A DNA stretch of 64,000 bases from Todiramphus chloris collaris (GCA_025345505.1 JANVCC010000018.1:61962031-62026030), one strand, 5' to 3'; positions 23,571 through 38,600 are shown, counted from the first letter of the stretch. The notes: generated from the sequence alone by a model not told the origin. Numbers and translations are program-made.

Positions 23571-25330
23571 ATTAAGAAACTGTATTTATTCCAATCCATT
23601 TCTCCTTATGTTGGTAAAATTGCCTAGAACTTTTATCACAGAGATATTCTTCACTATGACTGTGATTCAGCCCCATTGTTTTACTGTTTTCTGGTTCTGT
23701 ATTTAATAGGTTAAGATCAGGATTTGTAGCCCTAGTTCTCACAATCTCATGACTCTTGCTGTGACTAAAGGATGCAGTGCTGTTGCCTACAAACAAGCAT
23801 CTAATCCAGTTAATAGGCTTTAGGGCATTCTGTCTGATTTCCAACTGCTTCTCCAGAAGGACCACTGTCTCTTTAAGCCTTATGTCAATTTGCCACCCCC
23901 TTGTCAGTCCACTGATGTGCATCTTCAGGGCAGCACCTGTCTGATGATATTTTTAAGAAATTACCAAGGTATGATATTTCTCAGTAGCATCTGAAAAGTC
24001 TTTGGCTGTTACAGTCTAGGATTCTGCTCCTTCTTACTATTCCAAGGGGAAAAGCACACACAGATCACCAAGCAAATATCAAAGGAGAAGCAGGATGGGA
24101 CTGACAGAAATCTGACAGCCATCTACTAATAACCCTGTCCTCAGAATCAATTTGTGGCAAAAGCAAACAAAACAACATGTAGAGTGCTTACCAAGGCTCC
24201 TGTGCCTCATCCTGTCATGCTAGCAAGCCATGTTTAAGAGATGTCCTGAAAACATTTTTTTTTAAAATTGTAGTTTAGATGCTAACCCAGTAAAAACATC
24301 ACTATTCAGGCAGGCAGTTCAACAGGTTAAATATGATCTCTGAGAAACAGAGAAGTTTTTAACAAAATTTGAGACATTTTAAACTACCTGTCAGAAAATA
24401 TTCTTCTTTTGGACAACCAGCTGATTTCTTAGCCAAAAACAGAAAGATAAGTTCAAGAATAGTTCTTAAGTTCATACTAAGAACCAAGAACTCCTGTCAC
24501 TTACTATGCAATTACATGAACAGCCAGAACACATTGGTGCTTCCTAGTTTTGATGACCCAAAAACCTGACTTAATATTTTTTAATGGGGAAATAACAGGT
24601 ATAGATACATAAATAAGTGTGGAAAGAGGCAGGTATATACATACACATACAAACCCACACATGTCTATAAATTTCCTGCTGACTTGGCTTAATAACTTTG
24701 CCTTAATTTTTCCTAAATTTTTGAAAATCAAACAAAGGGGCACCTTTAGGTTGAAGTAAGAGAAGCAAAAAGCTTTTTAGGAAAAGTTCTGATTCCAGAT
24801 GGACAAATAGGAGAGCAAATATTTCTATCTGAGAGGATGCTGAATAGCTTTCTCATTTTGTCCTGGTCACTTCTCTTCTTAGCTTTCCTAAGAACAGTTA
24901 CTGAAACTGATGTTTCTGCATGTGCTCTCCATCAAGTGAGAACAGGAAGAACCAGGAAACTTTGGTTGTGACTGACACTGGTGTAGCTGAAGTGGAAGAG
25001 GCCTCCTGATCTCAGCCAAGAGGCTGTCTGTCAGTCACCCAGCTGCAACTCCTTAGTCAGAGAAGAGGCAGTAAAATGGGAATTTCCCATTAAGAACAAC
25101 CCACCTTCACACTGTTCTACATCACTCTCCCTGGAGACGCCTCCATTCCAGTCACCTCGTTAACACCTACTTGTTGAGAGCAATTAGGCAGTCAGGTAGA
25201 TGAGTGAGTGTGACAGGAAAGTCCAGTCAGCTTTATGTGGCTGGGGTTATCATGCAAGGTCCTCAGAGTAAAGCTTGACAGGGCAGGCACCTGCATACAA
25301 GAGCTGGAAATGGGCTTTACAGTGAAGGGA
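23571..25330. other. Non-coding unique DNA
   Basis: No gene recognised. The part immediately after the old CR1 remnant (to about 23920) may be more of the same diverged element, but I cannot align it. A CA/TA-rich patch lies at 24630-24665. Confidence 0.5.
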
Positions 25331-25505
25331 GGAGAAAATGCATAACCAAGGGCATCTAATTAGATTAATAGGTTTTTGTGCTTTGAATGTCCCATAATTC
25401 AATCAATTAAACTATGGTTTAATAGTGGAGTCTTTCATGGCATGTATCCCAAGACGCCACACAAAATAATAAAATTAACAGCTCATGTAATCATTATGGA
25501 GGGAG
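25330..25505. promoter_or_regulatory. Candidate conserved non-coding element
   Basis: A short block with clustered homeodomain words: CTAATTAGATTAATAGG, CAATCAATTAAAC and CATGTAATCATTATGG. Unique sequence, no repeat. Regulatory status inferred. Confidence 0.3.
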
Positions 25506-28500
25506 AGTTGCTACTTTCTAGATAAGATTTCAGGCTTTCCACCACGAGCCTGATGCTGGATTTGCTGTCACCAGACCTGTCACAAGAAATCTTCCCATCT
25601 CCAGATCTGTATCTGTAAAGCATAGCCAGAAAACAGCTTTATAACCTACATTTCAGCTGTCTCAAAATGACCACCCTGAAAATTCCAGTTATTTTCATTG
25701 AAAACCTCTGTATAAGAGACAGGTGAGCTACCACTCATCACAGCACCAGGAAGATTTAAAAAACAAAAAAAGCAGCTCTGTCCTTAGTGGTGAATACACA
25801 CCCCCTCTTGCTTTAATGTTGCCTGAAATACAGTGTTTTTTAATTGCAGAATTCAGAAACTGTAAAACCATTGTATAGTTGCTTGGGGAAGAATTCTCTA
25901 TGCACTTGAAAACACTGCAAGGCACCCAAGCAGTCAGAAAGCAGTCCATCACTGCAGAAGTTGGCCAGCCTGATGCGGCTCATCTCAGCAGATGCAGCAT
26001 TGATCTCCACGGTCAGGATGGCTGTTTCTTGTCTCATCCTAAAAGCGGCACATCCAATACAGAACCTTAAAGAAAAATTCTACTGGACTTGTTTCTCATG
26101 TGACATTATTAATACTATGTTAATACCAACACCAATATCACAGTTATATTATCTTAATCAAATAAGGCACTTGACAAATACTCTTCCATTTTTAGCATCT
26201 GAGCATAAAAGATTCTGAAATGTGTATCTGTTTTATATGCATGCCATGGGTTTTAGGAAACCTAATCTCAACATAGAAATGTCTCTGCACATAGGTGTGG
26301 TATAGAAAACTAGACAGAGGAAACAATGTTAAATTTCTGTTAGTGAAAGCAGCCAGCAGTGAATACCATGGCAAATATGGATGCTGGGCTGTTTTGTTGC
26401 TCTTTTATTGTCGGGTTTTTTTTTCCTCAGAACTGAGTTTAGCTTTAATTTAATTCATGACTGTGCTGGCACCTGGAAACTCACATTTGAAAGAGAAAGC
26501 AGCCACAGCCATGAAGATTTCAGCACATTGCCTCCTGATTTGTGACCTAAAGGGACTATCAGAAAAGACATGTGGAACATGCCCCATTCCTGTGCCTGTA
26601 CAACCATCGCCATGCCTGCCGCAGCAGTCTGCAGAGATGTGGAGCTGACTCCCACCCATCACTTCACAGGCCAGTGAAGGACAGCCAGTTGGTTTTAATC
26701 ATGGCAGTACTGGTCTGGTTTACTAGACTGGGTGCTTTGTCACCTCCTAATTGGAGCTATGTGCCATGAATTAGTACACTGCCAGGGCGACTCAGCAGCT
26801 GATGCTCTGTTCCAAGACATTTTCATGCCGGGATAGTACAGGATGGGATGGGATCTTTAGTGGCTTTAACCTGGGAAAACTCTTTTGTAGACTAGCAGAG
26901 CCAAAGGCCGATGAGAGTTCAGATGTGCCAAGGATGCTATTCAGTGCGTCTCTAAATATTTCACGAGGTACCAGCTGACATAAGGAGGCTGTTATGTAAA
27001 TTTTTGTTATTACATTAGTTCTGCATTTCAGACAGTTCAAGTTGTTGCTCTTATTTGAATCCTCGGTATGGTTTGCACACATTTTCAGGAGTAGCTGCCT
27101 GACTGAAAAAAACCCTCCAGGACAGTTAAAACCAGAACCAGCTATCATTTCTTTACATTTACTTCTTATGAACAACCAATATTTAAACTGATTTTCTTTG
27201 AAGCCAACATGATGTGCTCTTCTGCTGCAATCTAACATGCCAGTTGTTCCTCCCCAGACCCACATTTTCAGCTGAGTCACGAGCCCTATAACTCACGTTA
27301 GGGATATGACCAGCTGCTCCACCTTAACTGTCCTTACCAGTGTTGTCAGAGACAACTAAAATGTGCCATACTGGAGGGCTGGGAAGCAGATCTCTCTAGT
27401 TTGGAGCCTGGCATTCCTGCATCTGGTCAGATGACTTCTGCAACTTGAATTATTTTCTATCAAACAGATCTGTGTGCTTCCTATGCCACAGCTGTGACAA
27501 ACCTTCCTGAGTCTGCTGTGCATTACTGAGAGCTGTTTAAAGTCCATAGCAATGTCTGTATAAAGTTCAGGATTAAAACAATAATTATAGGAAAGCAAAC
27601 AAATATCATAATCAGGGGAGAAAAAAACCTCAACCGCCTCCTACTCGCCACTGCATCCCAAAGAAATTATGCTGTTCCTCCTTATAAATAATAGGGGTGT
27701 GCAACGTGTCATTCCTATTCAGTGTTTGTGGGTTTTTTGGTGCTTATTGATGCTGCATCTGTTTTGTCAGTGCGTCAGCTAATGGAGAAAGTTAATTGTG
27801 TTGGTTGTAAGGCCACCTGTCACACACATGCCTCATTTCCATACTAATAGCCCAACAGTGGCAGGCAGTGTACTCCTCCGCAGTAACACACACAGCCTCT
27901 TTGGCAACCTGGGCCAAATGTGCCTATGCAGCAACTGCAGCCCTCTCCTCTGAATGCCTCCAGTGTTGTGGCAACCCAGCCCTGCGTTAACCCCCCGTGG
28001 AATTTCCCAGCCTAGAGGGGGTTTTTAAACCCTCGCAGACATGCTGGATGGCACGCTTTGGTGTGGGAGGGTGACAGGCACAGCTCTGCTTCCTTGTCAG
28101 GTTGGGTGCCTTGCATCCTCCCCGACCAGATAAATACTTGGCTCCCTTTGAGCTGTTGGATTGGGCCCTCATCACCAGCATAAACCTGGCAAGCATCGTC
28201 AGTAGAGATGTTACATCGGTGGTGAGGGGAGGTTGAAAGTCTATCTCTTTTGTCCCTTCTGTTAACATTTCGAATGAGGGAGGCAATGTGGATCAGAGCT
28301 GGGGAGAGGAAACATGCCCTCAGCTGAGGCAGACAAAACTGCGCTGAGTTGCAGTGAGTCTCAGGGAGACTTTGGTGCAAAAATCCACTTCGGTGATAGA
28401 ACGAATGCCAGAAAAGCTATAATGAATGAATATTTTATTGTAACATATGGGAAACTATTCTGCTTAGTCAAAACGGTCAGAAGTTTTCCTTCCTTCTTGC

Positions 28501-28756
28501 TTCCCCCCCTTCACTTCATAAAGAAGATTATGTGAGTAAAGGGATTTATTTACTTGAACTGCCAAGCCTGCTCTTGATCAGAGTCTGTGACTCTTGTTCA
28601 TACTTTCCTCCAGTCTGTGAAAATACCTCATAACTCTCTGATGGAGTTTACACTAAAGGCGCATCTTTTGAAGTACTACCTGGTATCTTGATAGCTTAAG
28701 GGGAAACTTGTCTTCATGCTTTTTAAATCACTGTAGCTGAAATTAGAAATGCCATC
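25506..28756. other. Non-coding unique DNA
   Basis: No recognised genes or repeats. A 162-codon - strand frame at 26792-27280 lacks domains, signal peptide or any supporting context and is left unannotated. Positions 27730-27860 include TGCGTCAGCTAATGG and CACCTGTCACACACATG, which look like factor-binding words but are isolated. Confidence 0.5.
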
Positions 28757-28872
28757 ACAGCATCAGAGAATGGTAGGGGTTGGAAGGGACCCCTGGAGAT
28801 TACCTAGTCCAACCATCCTGTCAAAACAGGTTCACCTAGGGCAGGTTGCACGGGATTGTGTCCAGGTGGGTT
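28757..28872 (-). mobile_element. CR1 LINE 3' fragment, short
   Basis: GGTAGGGGTTGGAAGGGACC followed by AGTCCAACCATCCTGTCAAAA and a TCCAGGTGGGTT stretch is the CR1 3' end in reverse orientation. The terminal repeat is reduced to CATCAGAGAATGG. About 115 bp survive; after TCCAGGTGGG the match is lost. Inactive relic. Confidence 0.85.
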
Positions 28873-31800
28873 GTTACCATATTCAACTATTGGGCTTGCA
28901 AAGGAATTTCCTGTAGGCCAAATGACAAGTGATGAGTGAGCTGCTACTCCTTTGCACCCTCTATAAGCCAGTGTTGCAGAGGATACTATACATGCATCAT
29001 GGCCAGGGAAGGAAACATTTGTATCTATCACGCATGAAGGAACGAGACAGAATATTCACTGCTTAGTCCATCTTAAATGTAAAGATGAAAAACAGGCCAG
29101 GGAAGGGGCAGGGGTACATCAGCCCTAACCATTAGGCTCTCACCAGGCTGAAAGCAAGTGTGTTTCATCTACAAAGCTACATGGTTGTAGGGATTTCTGA
29201 TACTGTGCTGATCCTCTCCAGAGGTGCCTGCAGTATGTTTGGCAGCTGCTATGGGTTTCCAGCTCACCCTTGGGCCTGAGGGGAGTGTGGGCATCTCTAG
29301 CCAGCCTCCATGCAGAGGCCTCTGCCGGTGAGATTTGGGCATCAGGACTGGAGGGGTACCAAGGAGCTCATCCCAGGTTGACCTCGTATCATCAGTGTTG
29401 TCTAAATAGTAGGGGGATGAAAGATGGTTCATTGCACATTACACTGGTTGTTGAGACGTCATGATATAAACTCACACAAACATACAACTTTTTTAAATCA
29501 TGGGCTATTATTTTAATTTTCTTTTGGGTTTTAAGACCAGTCATTCATGTTTTCTGATTTCCCACAGTGACCATGCAGGCCAGAAACCTTCTCTTACTGG
29601 AAGCAGGAAGTTTCGCAGACACAGTTTTCAGATGGAGTATAAGCAAAACAGCAGATAGGAGGAGAGATGACTACAATAACTTATTCACAAAAAAAAAAAA
29701 AAAAAAAGGAACATCTTTATGACATAAAATAAAAAAAAAAAGACTACTTTTAGAAATTCTGTAGAAGAACCAAACTGTTGTACCAAAAACATTAAACATA
29801 TAAACCCCATGAATATATATGTCTGCACATTTTTCTTGCTGGCTTCTCTTGCCAACTATGTAGTCACATCACCCTGCTTGCTAAACAATCCTGCATCCTG
29901 TGGGAGAAGATGTGCTGGTTAGTTTGAGAGGGGATGCAGTGGGCCATAAAATGGATAGTCTTTCAGGCTGATGTGTCCCATTTTTGCTATGACTGGTTTT
30001 GTGGAGAGCAAAGTATATTGGTGTTGATCTTTGTTTATTTGTTTTATGTGGATTGTCTGGGTTAAAACATCAACCAAACAGTTACAAATGCTAGAGCTTT
30101 ATATCCTGTTCATCTATGGGATAAAGGCTGCCTCTTCAGACTGTGTACAGACTACTTTGCATTTGGCTGAAGCAAGACACTGCCAGTGCTGCACAGACTG
30201 CTATTGTGAGAAATACGTGTCTGCCCAGCTTGCTTTGGTGTGTACGTGGACACTGGGAGTCATGCTGCTGAGGAGATGAGCTTTCCATTCCCTTTGCTCC
30301 AGCAGAGCAGAGCTACTCTACCTCCTGAGTAGGTCTTAAGAGTTTATCTTCTAAGTCTTCTAACTTCTCCGTGTGTGGCTGTTATTCTCTTCCTCATGGA
30401 AAGGGCATAAAATTATCTGCAAATAAAAGCAGCACGGGCTAATTGGGACAAAATAGTGTTTCTCAACTCCTGTATCTGGTCACACACATTTACCACCTTC
30501 CAGCTACACAGGAAGATGAACTGATGCACACTATAATGCTGACTTCTGTGCTCCAGTTTCCAAGGGAAGAAAGCTGGGTAACACAAAGCAAGAGCCACAC
30601 AGTAATTACCAACAAGTCCCCAGCCTCAGACCCTGCCTACTCTACAATCTGGACATAGCCACAAAGGTTATCAGAGCTTCAAAGCCAGAGACACACTAAT
30701 CCTTTAACATGAAAACAACTTTGGTTTTCCACTGTCTCTAGCAGGCTGAGATGTTCTGAGAAATTTTTTCAAGAATAGTGCAATCTTAGACATGGATATG
30801 CTCAGCTCTGGATGTTAAATTACAGGTTAAAACCTAGGCTGACAGTACTACCAGCCTTTCTGTGAGACTAGTACTTTGATTCCTCACTTTAAATATTGTG
30901 GCTCTTGATATCACTGTGATAGAACTTTGACCAAACTGTGGGATGCAGTTTTTTACTCATGTCCTTCTGACTTTTGCATCAAAAGCTTTCCAGGGAGAAG
31001 TCTGTCTCTTTCTAGATGTGTGCATAGTCCTGAGAAATATCTTTATTTTACACATATGTATATTTATATATGTGTGTATATGCATATACAAAAGTAACTT
31101 ATACATGTCTTTATAAAGAGTTATTAAACAGACAGTATATTTATAAATACTGAAAACAAAGATGATTTCTAGAAATTATGAAAGAGTTATTTTTACAAAA
31201 AGCAGAGACCCAAACAAAATGAATACACTTTTTTTTTTTCTCTTTCAGCTCATCTCTTTTCATGCTCTTCTGTTTTCTTGAGAGTAAAGTTGAAGTTAAA
31301 AACTTGAGTTTGGACTTGGTGAAAGTTCTCCCAAAGTTCTCCGTAAGTTCTCCCTGCTCCAACCAATTAGTAACATTTTACTGCTGGTGTTATTTTTTCC
31401 ACAGAAATATTTACATGTTTCTGAGTTTGAAACATGTCTGAAACACAAAGGGTGATGCTGTGCTTACGTACCCATCCACCATACTGCACGCTGTGTTTTC
31501 TTCACAAGCCTCCTGAGATTGCATGATTGCATATATAACCTGGCTCCACACAGTGTCAGTATTGTTCTGACCCTTTTTTTCCCCACTTGAATTTTTATGC
31601 TCAGCATTGTGAACTCAAGGCATTCTAAAGAAGGGCTCAATTTACCCCTGATTTACCCCTATAAATCAGCTAATAACCCATTGTCAGCACCAGTGTTGTT
31701 ACACTTCATGGTGACAAAGGGGACAGAATATGCTGGTACAGACAGAGGTATTCCATCATTGAGGGTTAAAATTATCAGGACCTTCCATATTTTGAGCATA

Positions 31801-33036
31801 TATGGGGATAGCCTACAGCAGAAAAAAAGCTACATGATAATTTCTACATTCCTGATCTCTACTGCTGCTTCACTTCAATGCCTGCTACCTGTGACAAGCC
31901 AGGCAAGGTGAAGGAAATAACTTACTTGTAATACAGGTACTTTATGTCCATTTACTAGCTTTCTTTAAACCGTCTTCCATTTTCTGTGTGTTCGCTTCTT
32001 TACATTGCTGTGTTCACAAGTCAGTGTACTCAGCAAAAGTCACTTGGAGGCACCATCTTGGCTCAGGTAAAAAAAAAACCTACTTTATCTTCTTGCATGA
32101 AATATCTGCAGAAGATATGAGACTGAAAGTCGTCTAATGATGTGATTTTCCCTCTATACCATGGTAACTATTGAGTAGAGCCTCAAACCTGTCCCCTACT
32201 ACCAAACCACCGCTTTCTCATCCACCCTTTTCTGGGTGGCATTTGCAGAGAGAGGGAAGCCATCTCTTCCTGAAAGAGTGAGAAGGATCCCAGGCTCTCA
32301 GAAGGCTCAGGGATGCAATTAGAATTTTATCCTTATTCTGACACTGTTGTGCTCATGGGGTGTCCCTGTCAGGCGTGATCCCTCAACCAGGGCTCACAGT
32401 CATGATACCATGGGGTCCTTAATGATGATGAAGGGCTCCTTTCAGCTTCTTTTAGTGATGAAAGAAAGTCCAAACTATTCAGCCAGTGTCCAAGCCTTAG
32501 TTATGTCCTTTCTCTTATCACTTTTTCCTAGTGGCACAGAAGTCAAGAAAACTCAAAGTCTGTGCTGTGATTAATACTTAAGGGAGTTAATTTTTCTCCA
32601 AAGGAATCCTTATCTAGAAATGTCACAGTTGCTTTAGATAATCCTGGTAATAAAGCAATCATCTAATTGCTCAGCCAGCCATATGAGGAAGGACCTGCTA
32701 GGTGGTCCATGGAGCTGTGTCATTAGCAGTCAAACAAGAGGAACCAGCCTGGTACTTCCTCTTCTTTAAGCTGAGCAGGGAAGGCTCAGTCAGGAAAGAT
32801 GTCTCAGCCAAAGGAATTGTCAGCCTCTTTTAACACCACATAATGCAGCTCGGGCACCTGCCAAATCGTAATACGCTGGAACAGACGGAGACGGAGTGCT
32901 GAGGGAAGTGCTGTGCAAACTGCCTAAGGGTGCAGCACCTAGGTGAGAAACTACTGCACTGTCAGGAAATCCTTCCTTTTCCATGTCTAGGAGAGTGTTT
33001 TGCTCATATTTTCTGTGTTGGTTTCGTTTGTTTGCT

Positions 33037-33090
33037 TTGCTTTCTTTTTGTCTTTCTTTTTCTTTCTTTTTTTTTTTTTTTTTCTTTTTG
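33037..33090. repeat. (TTTC)n / poly-T microsatellite
   Basis: CTTT and CTTTTT units around an 18-base or longer pure T tract. A simple repeat. Confidence 0.9.
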
Positions 33091-33241
33091 TCTCCACTTT
33101 TCAAACCCTTGGTCTTGGCAGTCAGCCTAGTCCAATGAAGCATCACAGGGTCCTGATGTTACAATACTGTGTTTTGTTCAGTAAGTAGCAGAAGGAAGAT
33201 AAGCATGTTCCTGTTTATGTAAGTGTAATATTGACTGTGTT

Positions 33242-33260
33242 AAAAAAAAAAAAAAAAAAA
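33242..33260. repeat. Poly-A tract
   Basis: Nineteen consecutive A. No processed pseudogene body was recognised upstream. Confidence 0.9.
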
Positions 33261-35049
33261 GGGTTCCTGATAACAATATTGTAAAGAATTTCTGGAGTTA
33301 CTAATAATCAATGACAACAGCAACACGGTTGGCATATTCAAACCTCATACTTCAGACCTTAAGGCAGCCTCTGATTTCTCAGTGTCAGGGTGAGCCCAAC
33401 TCTGAAGGCAGCAACCCACCCCTGCTTACCACAGGGTTTCTTTCCTGTAGCAGCCAGGACCAGTCACTGTCATGGAAAGCAGAGGGTACAGATCACAGGT
33501 CTGCTCAAGCAGATAGTCACTGTGTCCTGACACAAGTGCTCTAATGCTCACAGTACTGTTATTGTTGTTTGGCGTTCACATCCATTTGTCAGGTATTCAT
33601 ATAGTTTAAGACAATATAGTAGAAAAATACTATGTTACAACTTGCTAATTCCTAAGTACAAAAAAAATCAGCCTTTAGACTTCATTGCTGGAAACATACA
33701 TGGACTCCCATGCTACAGCATAGTGCCCAGTTCAGGAACAGTATTTTGGAGAAGATTGCGTAATACTTCGCACCATGCCCAGACACTTTAATCTCCAAGA
33801 AGTGTTGGGATTTCACAACAAATACTATTTGTCACAAGGCTGCAATTTTATTCCTGTTACATTTGTGTCATAACAGTAGAAGACCTCTCACAGACAAGTA
33901 AACAGGGTTAATTGCATATTTTTGGCACAGAATACATGTTGACTTGAGTTCTGTTTCCAAGTGAAATTTCTTCCTATTGGATGTACAGCCAGAGCTACAG
34001 CCGTAATGATACTGTGCAATGCTGTCATTACATGATTGAGACAGAGACTTCTTTCTGAGACAAAGTTTTTCTCACTGTCACAGCAACCAGTTAAGAATAA
34101 CTTTCCGATTCCTAGCAAACACTATGATGCCATGGCAGGTAAAGCAAGAGGCAAACCAACTCTCCTTTCTTCTACAGTGTAATGGTTAGATAGCTCCTTA
34201 TGTAAGATGAGACAGTGTTGCACTGGTGATGGACAGCAGTTGCAAGAAATGTCCCTTTAGCCTTTACTAAAAGGGGATTTGGGCTCATAAAATGAGTTAA
34301 AAGATCTGACATACCACAGAACCAATCTGTATGTGTGTAGCCTTCCTCTCAAAACAGAAGTTTTAAAGTGTGCTTTAAAGCATTTAGTCTGCAATTTTGA
34401 TGTGTGTAGGAACACCTAGTGCTGGGCAAGAGCCAAGCTCAACATGCTGCTTGTCCCTGCATGCTGTTGGGACTAGGGTTTCCCTCTGACTGGAGACAGG
34501 ACATCATGCTTCATATTTGTACATCTTTGTCTCCAATAATTTGTCCTCCGAAGGCACTGCAGTTCAGTTTTATCTGCCCACAGTAGAGACCTATTTGTCT
34601 TTCAAATACCTTCTGTTCACTCAGAACACCAAGGCTCAAATTCTTGTCTCCTCCATGACCATGCAGCTGAAACACCACTGCTTTGAAACAACAGAACTGC
34701 CTTGCCACCAGACATGAACCCAGCAGACAAACTTTTCCCCCCATGTGTCATCATCACTGATCAAACCAGTGAGGTCAGACAAGTGGGGCTGAGTCCACTG
34801 CTTTGGCTCGCCTGAGCACAGGGGCAACACCTAAGCAACACTACCTTCTCCCCTTTTCCTTTCCCCCTTCCCACAGCAGTTTTCCCAGTCCTGGAACTGC
34901 ATCCAGTTCCCCAAGCATGAAAGAAGAAGGGGCTGATCGGCTGTTCATCCTGCAGGCTCCAATATGTGCGCATTTCGGGGCACCCCTGAAGGCAAAATGA
35001 CATCTGCATGCTCAACGCTATAGAATGAGAGGACAATGCTTTAAAGCCT

Positions 35050-35620
35050 CTCAGAAAACCTACAGGACAGTTAATATGATTTAAGCCTATATTTAAATTT
35101 TATGAGACTCATTTTCAAGGCTAATAACCCAGTTTACTGTGCACAATATCAAATGCAAATTTTATTACTGACTTGGTAAAAACCAAGATGATATTCATTA
35201 GCATATCTCAGTGTATCACCCTTTTTAGCCAAAAGGTGCACCAGGAGTAACAGTGGGAGTTTTTATATGTGCTGTAAATTACAGTTACTATCTCATTAGA
35301 TAAACACATTTAAAATCAGGTTATCATTCACTTATATATCAGAAAGTTGTTTGTTCAATTGCAGTTAGTCTCGTATTACAACATATGGTGCATGAAATTC
35401 TTAGACTAATAAAATTTCAAGGTACAGGGAGCTGGTGTCTTGGAAAAAACTGTTTCTGCTCAACAAATGGCTCGATATAATCTGTAATTGCTTTGAAACA
35501 ATTATGCAGCAGGCTGTTTTGTACTTAATAGTATTTACATCCTTGGGTTTATTAGCAACAAAATCTAAGTGGAACTTGTGAAAAAGGAATTAATTTTTCT
35601 ACTAAAAGATGTAAACTTTA
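35050..35620. promoter_or_regulatory. Candidate conserved non-coding block
   Basis: AT-rich unique sequence rich in factor-like words: CAAATGCAAATTTTATTAC (POU-like), TTCATTAGCATATC, GAAACAATTATGCAG and TCATTAGATAAAC. No long frame, no repeat family. One of the better-looking enhancer-type stretches by composition. Function inferred. Confidence 0.38.
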
Positions 35621-38600
35621 AAGTTAAAGATCCAACAGATTGTGGAAATCTAAAATACATGCAATAGTCTCTGATTTAACTTATTTCTCAAAGAAATGTT
35701 TCATTATTCTTTTAGATACCCATGGTAGTTTATCTTGTCTGCACCCAAGTACTTCTTCATCTGAGTTCCCTTGGACTTTCACCACTCTGAGCAAGTTTAG
35801 GTTTTTGCTCATTGCATTCACTCTGGATTTGCCATCTCCTGAAAATAATTCACAACTAATGTCCACATATATTATTTGAAGTCAAACTGAAAATTACTGC
35901 ACTCATGAAGTCTGGCCTACTAAGTTTAAGTGTGGTCACCAGAATGCGCGGGTGAATTCAGTCAGCATTTTGTACTACTTTACATGTTGAGAACTAAATA
36001 AGGAGCTAGGTACACAGTGACATGAAGAGAGGCACTCTGTATGCAAAGCAGCTGTTACACAGATACGTAACAGCTTTGAATCAGACTTTCCTGTGGTATG
36101 AACACACTGGAGCTTCAGCAGCTTCAAGAAAATTCAACCGGCTTGCAGCAGCATTGGATTATACCTGACTGAAGTACTCCATTTCACCTGCCATAGCAAT
36201 CATATACACATATGCTCTCTCTGGTTTCATGCTACATGTTGATAATATACAAATCATCATATACAAACCTAATGTCAGATGTATTATGCATACATTCAGC
36301 TAGGAGCAAGGAACCGCATGCTACTGCTTCATTCCATAGCTCCTACTGAGCTCAAATATGTGAGAGAGCTTGAGGACAGTTGCACATTTGGGGTCTGAGA
36401 TGGTTTTCTTGCCTTTGTTTTTAACTACAAAGAAGATAAAATGACGGTTTTCCTTGTCTTATTTGTGATGTCTCAAGTTTGCCTACATTGTGCACTGTCT
36501 CCGATATTAAAGAGGGAGAGCTGAGTATTTTATACAGACATCTCTTTTCCTGACAGCTAACTCTGCATACCAGTGGCAGTAACATTGGAGCCCTGGTGGT
36601 GAGAAAGGCCCTGGTGTAACAGTTGTTCTCATCCTGCTCAGTACTGCTGACTTCAGGAGGACTCCAACCACACAGCATCACCACCTTTCGGTTTTCCTTG
36701 TGCTAACATGTTTTCAACTATTGTAACTAAAATCCCTGCCTTTCAGTTCAGCTTTATCTCTCTGTTTCTACTCAAGTTACATCAGTAGTTTTCCTGTTGC
36801 TCTAATCTACAATGAACTGCGGTGAATTAACTGCCAAGGCCATTCCCATCTCACACGCTTGGTGCCAGCTGTACCCTGGGACAATTAATGTATACAAAAT
36901 GCTTGTTATTACCATCATCTAGCAGGGTTTGTCAGAGTAACAACCTGATAAAACTTTCAGAAAAATCCTCACTTTCTCTGCAAGGGAACATCTCTCATGG
37001 CTGCTTTCAAAGGGTCTGCAACCAGGGGCTGTTATAAGAAAAACCTTGTGAAAAGCCTCATAGCCAGTTAGTATGAAAGAACTGTGCAAGTTGGTAATAA
37101 GTACACCCTTTCGGCTGCAAAAAAAACCCCACCTTTAAATTTTGCAACAAGAAGAAGCAGTTGTAACCTGATTTTATCCCTGCATCTCTTGGCATACATG
37201 GAATAAACCCACAAATTACATTGTGGACCAGTGTTAAAAAAGCCCCACCAGACTGTGTGTGGAAACTAAATCCCAGAACATGGCAAATGCAGTCTGTTCC
37301 CACTCAAATCACTAACAATTCTCCTGCAAAGGTGGCTTTCCCCAGACAGGGCTGAGACCACCTCCTAGCTCCCCCCTGCCTATGACTGATCTGGAGTGGA
37401 GTCTGGATCTGCGACAGCATTTTCTAATGAAGGAAAGGCCAAACTGAGCTGCTACCTGTGCCTTTGGGATTTCAAGTACATTTGGGCTTCTCTGAGGCTG
37501 CCTTCAAGCTATTTCCAACCTGCAAGTTTCCTTAACATTCCTGTCGAACAGTGGTGCTGTTTTTTCTTTGTATTCATACAGCACTTAGCAAAATGAATGC
37601 CCCCTCTGACAGTCTCTCCTAGGTCCTGCTGCAAAGTAAATAATGTTGATAGTATTGGACGTACTTAGTCCCTGGCACAAGTGATTTGCTGAATCAGATT
37701 AATACAGTTGCCATTTAATATCATCTACAAATGAGTATCAATAGAGTGGAAACAGGTCCCTGACATACAGGGTATACGAATATGGTTTTATCAATCAGTA
37801 ACTGTCTAAACAGGCTTTTTCCGGATGAATTTTGCCTAAATTTTATTCAGTAAATACAACCTCATCAAGCCATGTCTATCCATATTAATGGTGGGAGAAG
37901 TGAGGTTTAGGGAATGCCTCCATTAAAAAAAGGTAACTGACCATGGACAATGTGGCCAAGCAAGTAATAGTGAGGATGAATGCAGCCATAGTGAGCTGGG
38001 GGAAAGGTTCACAGCTGTGACAACTGAGAGTAACATGCTGGACTGTGCTAATGGAGGCTTGAAATCCCAGATTACTTGTCCTAATAATGGAAGTAGTCAT
38101 ATATTTGAAGACTCCTCATAGATAATTGCTCTGGCAATCACAAATATCTGTTACGCTTTTCCAGACTTTTTGACTTGATATTCTGCAAAGTTCTTGCAAA
38201 ATAATAATAATAAAAGCAAATATTTTCCAGATGCTATACCTATTTGTGGTATCCTTGGTCAATCTGGGTCAGGAGCAAGACTTCTCGGATGGATGGAGGA
38301 TGCCACATTGACTCAGGCAGGCTGTTAACAGCTCACAAGTCTGTGCATCTCCCTAGTTGCCTGCAGATCACCCCACTAATTCAGCAGACACCTTGCCCTG
38401 CTCCTGTGCCCACCAGCCCAATGACGGTCACAAATTCTGGACCAGTCCTTGCGACTTGCCAGATGCTCCACACTTCCCAGCAGATCAGCTTGCAGGAGGA
38501 AAGGAGCTGTTTTCAAATCAGGAACTGTGATTTTACCAACATATGGAGGAGAAGGAGGTCATAACCCACCATGCTTCAATGCTGCTGTGCTCCCTGCAGG

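Larger units (their letters stand above)
28873..35040. other. Non-coding unique DNA with A/T tracts
   Basis: About 6 kb without a recognised gene. Simple tracts: poly-A at 29689-29707 and 29731-29741, TA/TG-rich at 31051-31090, a T/C-rich tract at 33037-33090 and poly-A at 33242-33260. None is preceded by a recognisable retrocopy body or polyadenylation signal arrangement. Short open frames only. Confidence 0.55.

Noticed and set aside
26792-27280. 162-codon - strand frame
   Set aside because: No domain, leader or neighbouring regulatory signal; plausible by chance in 64 kb.
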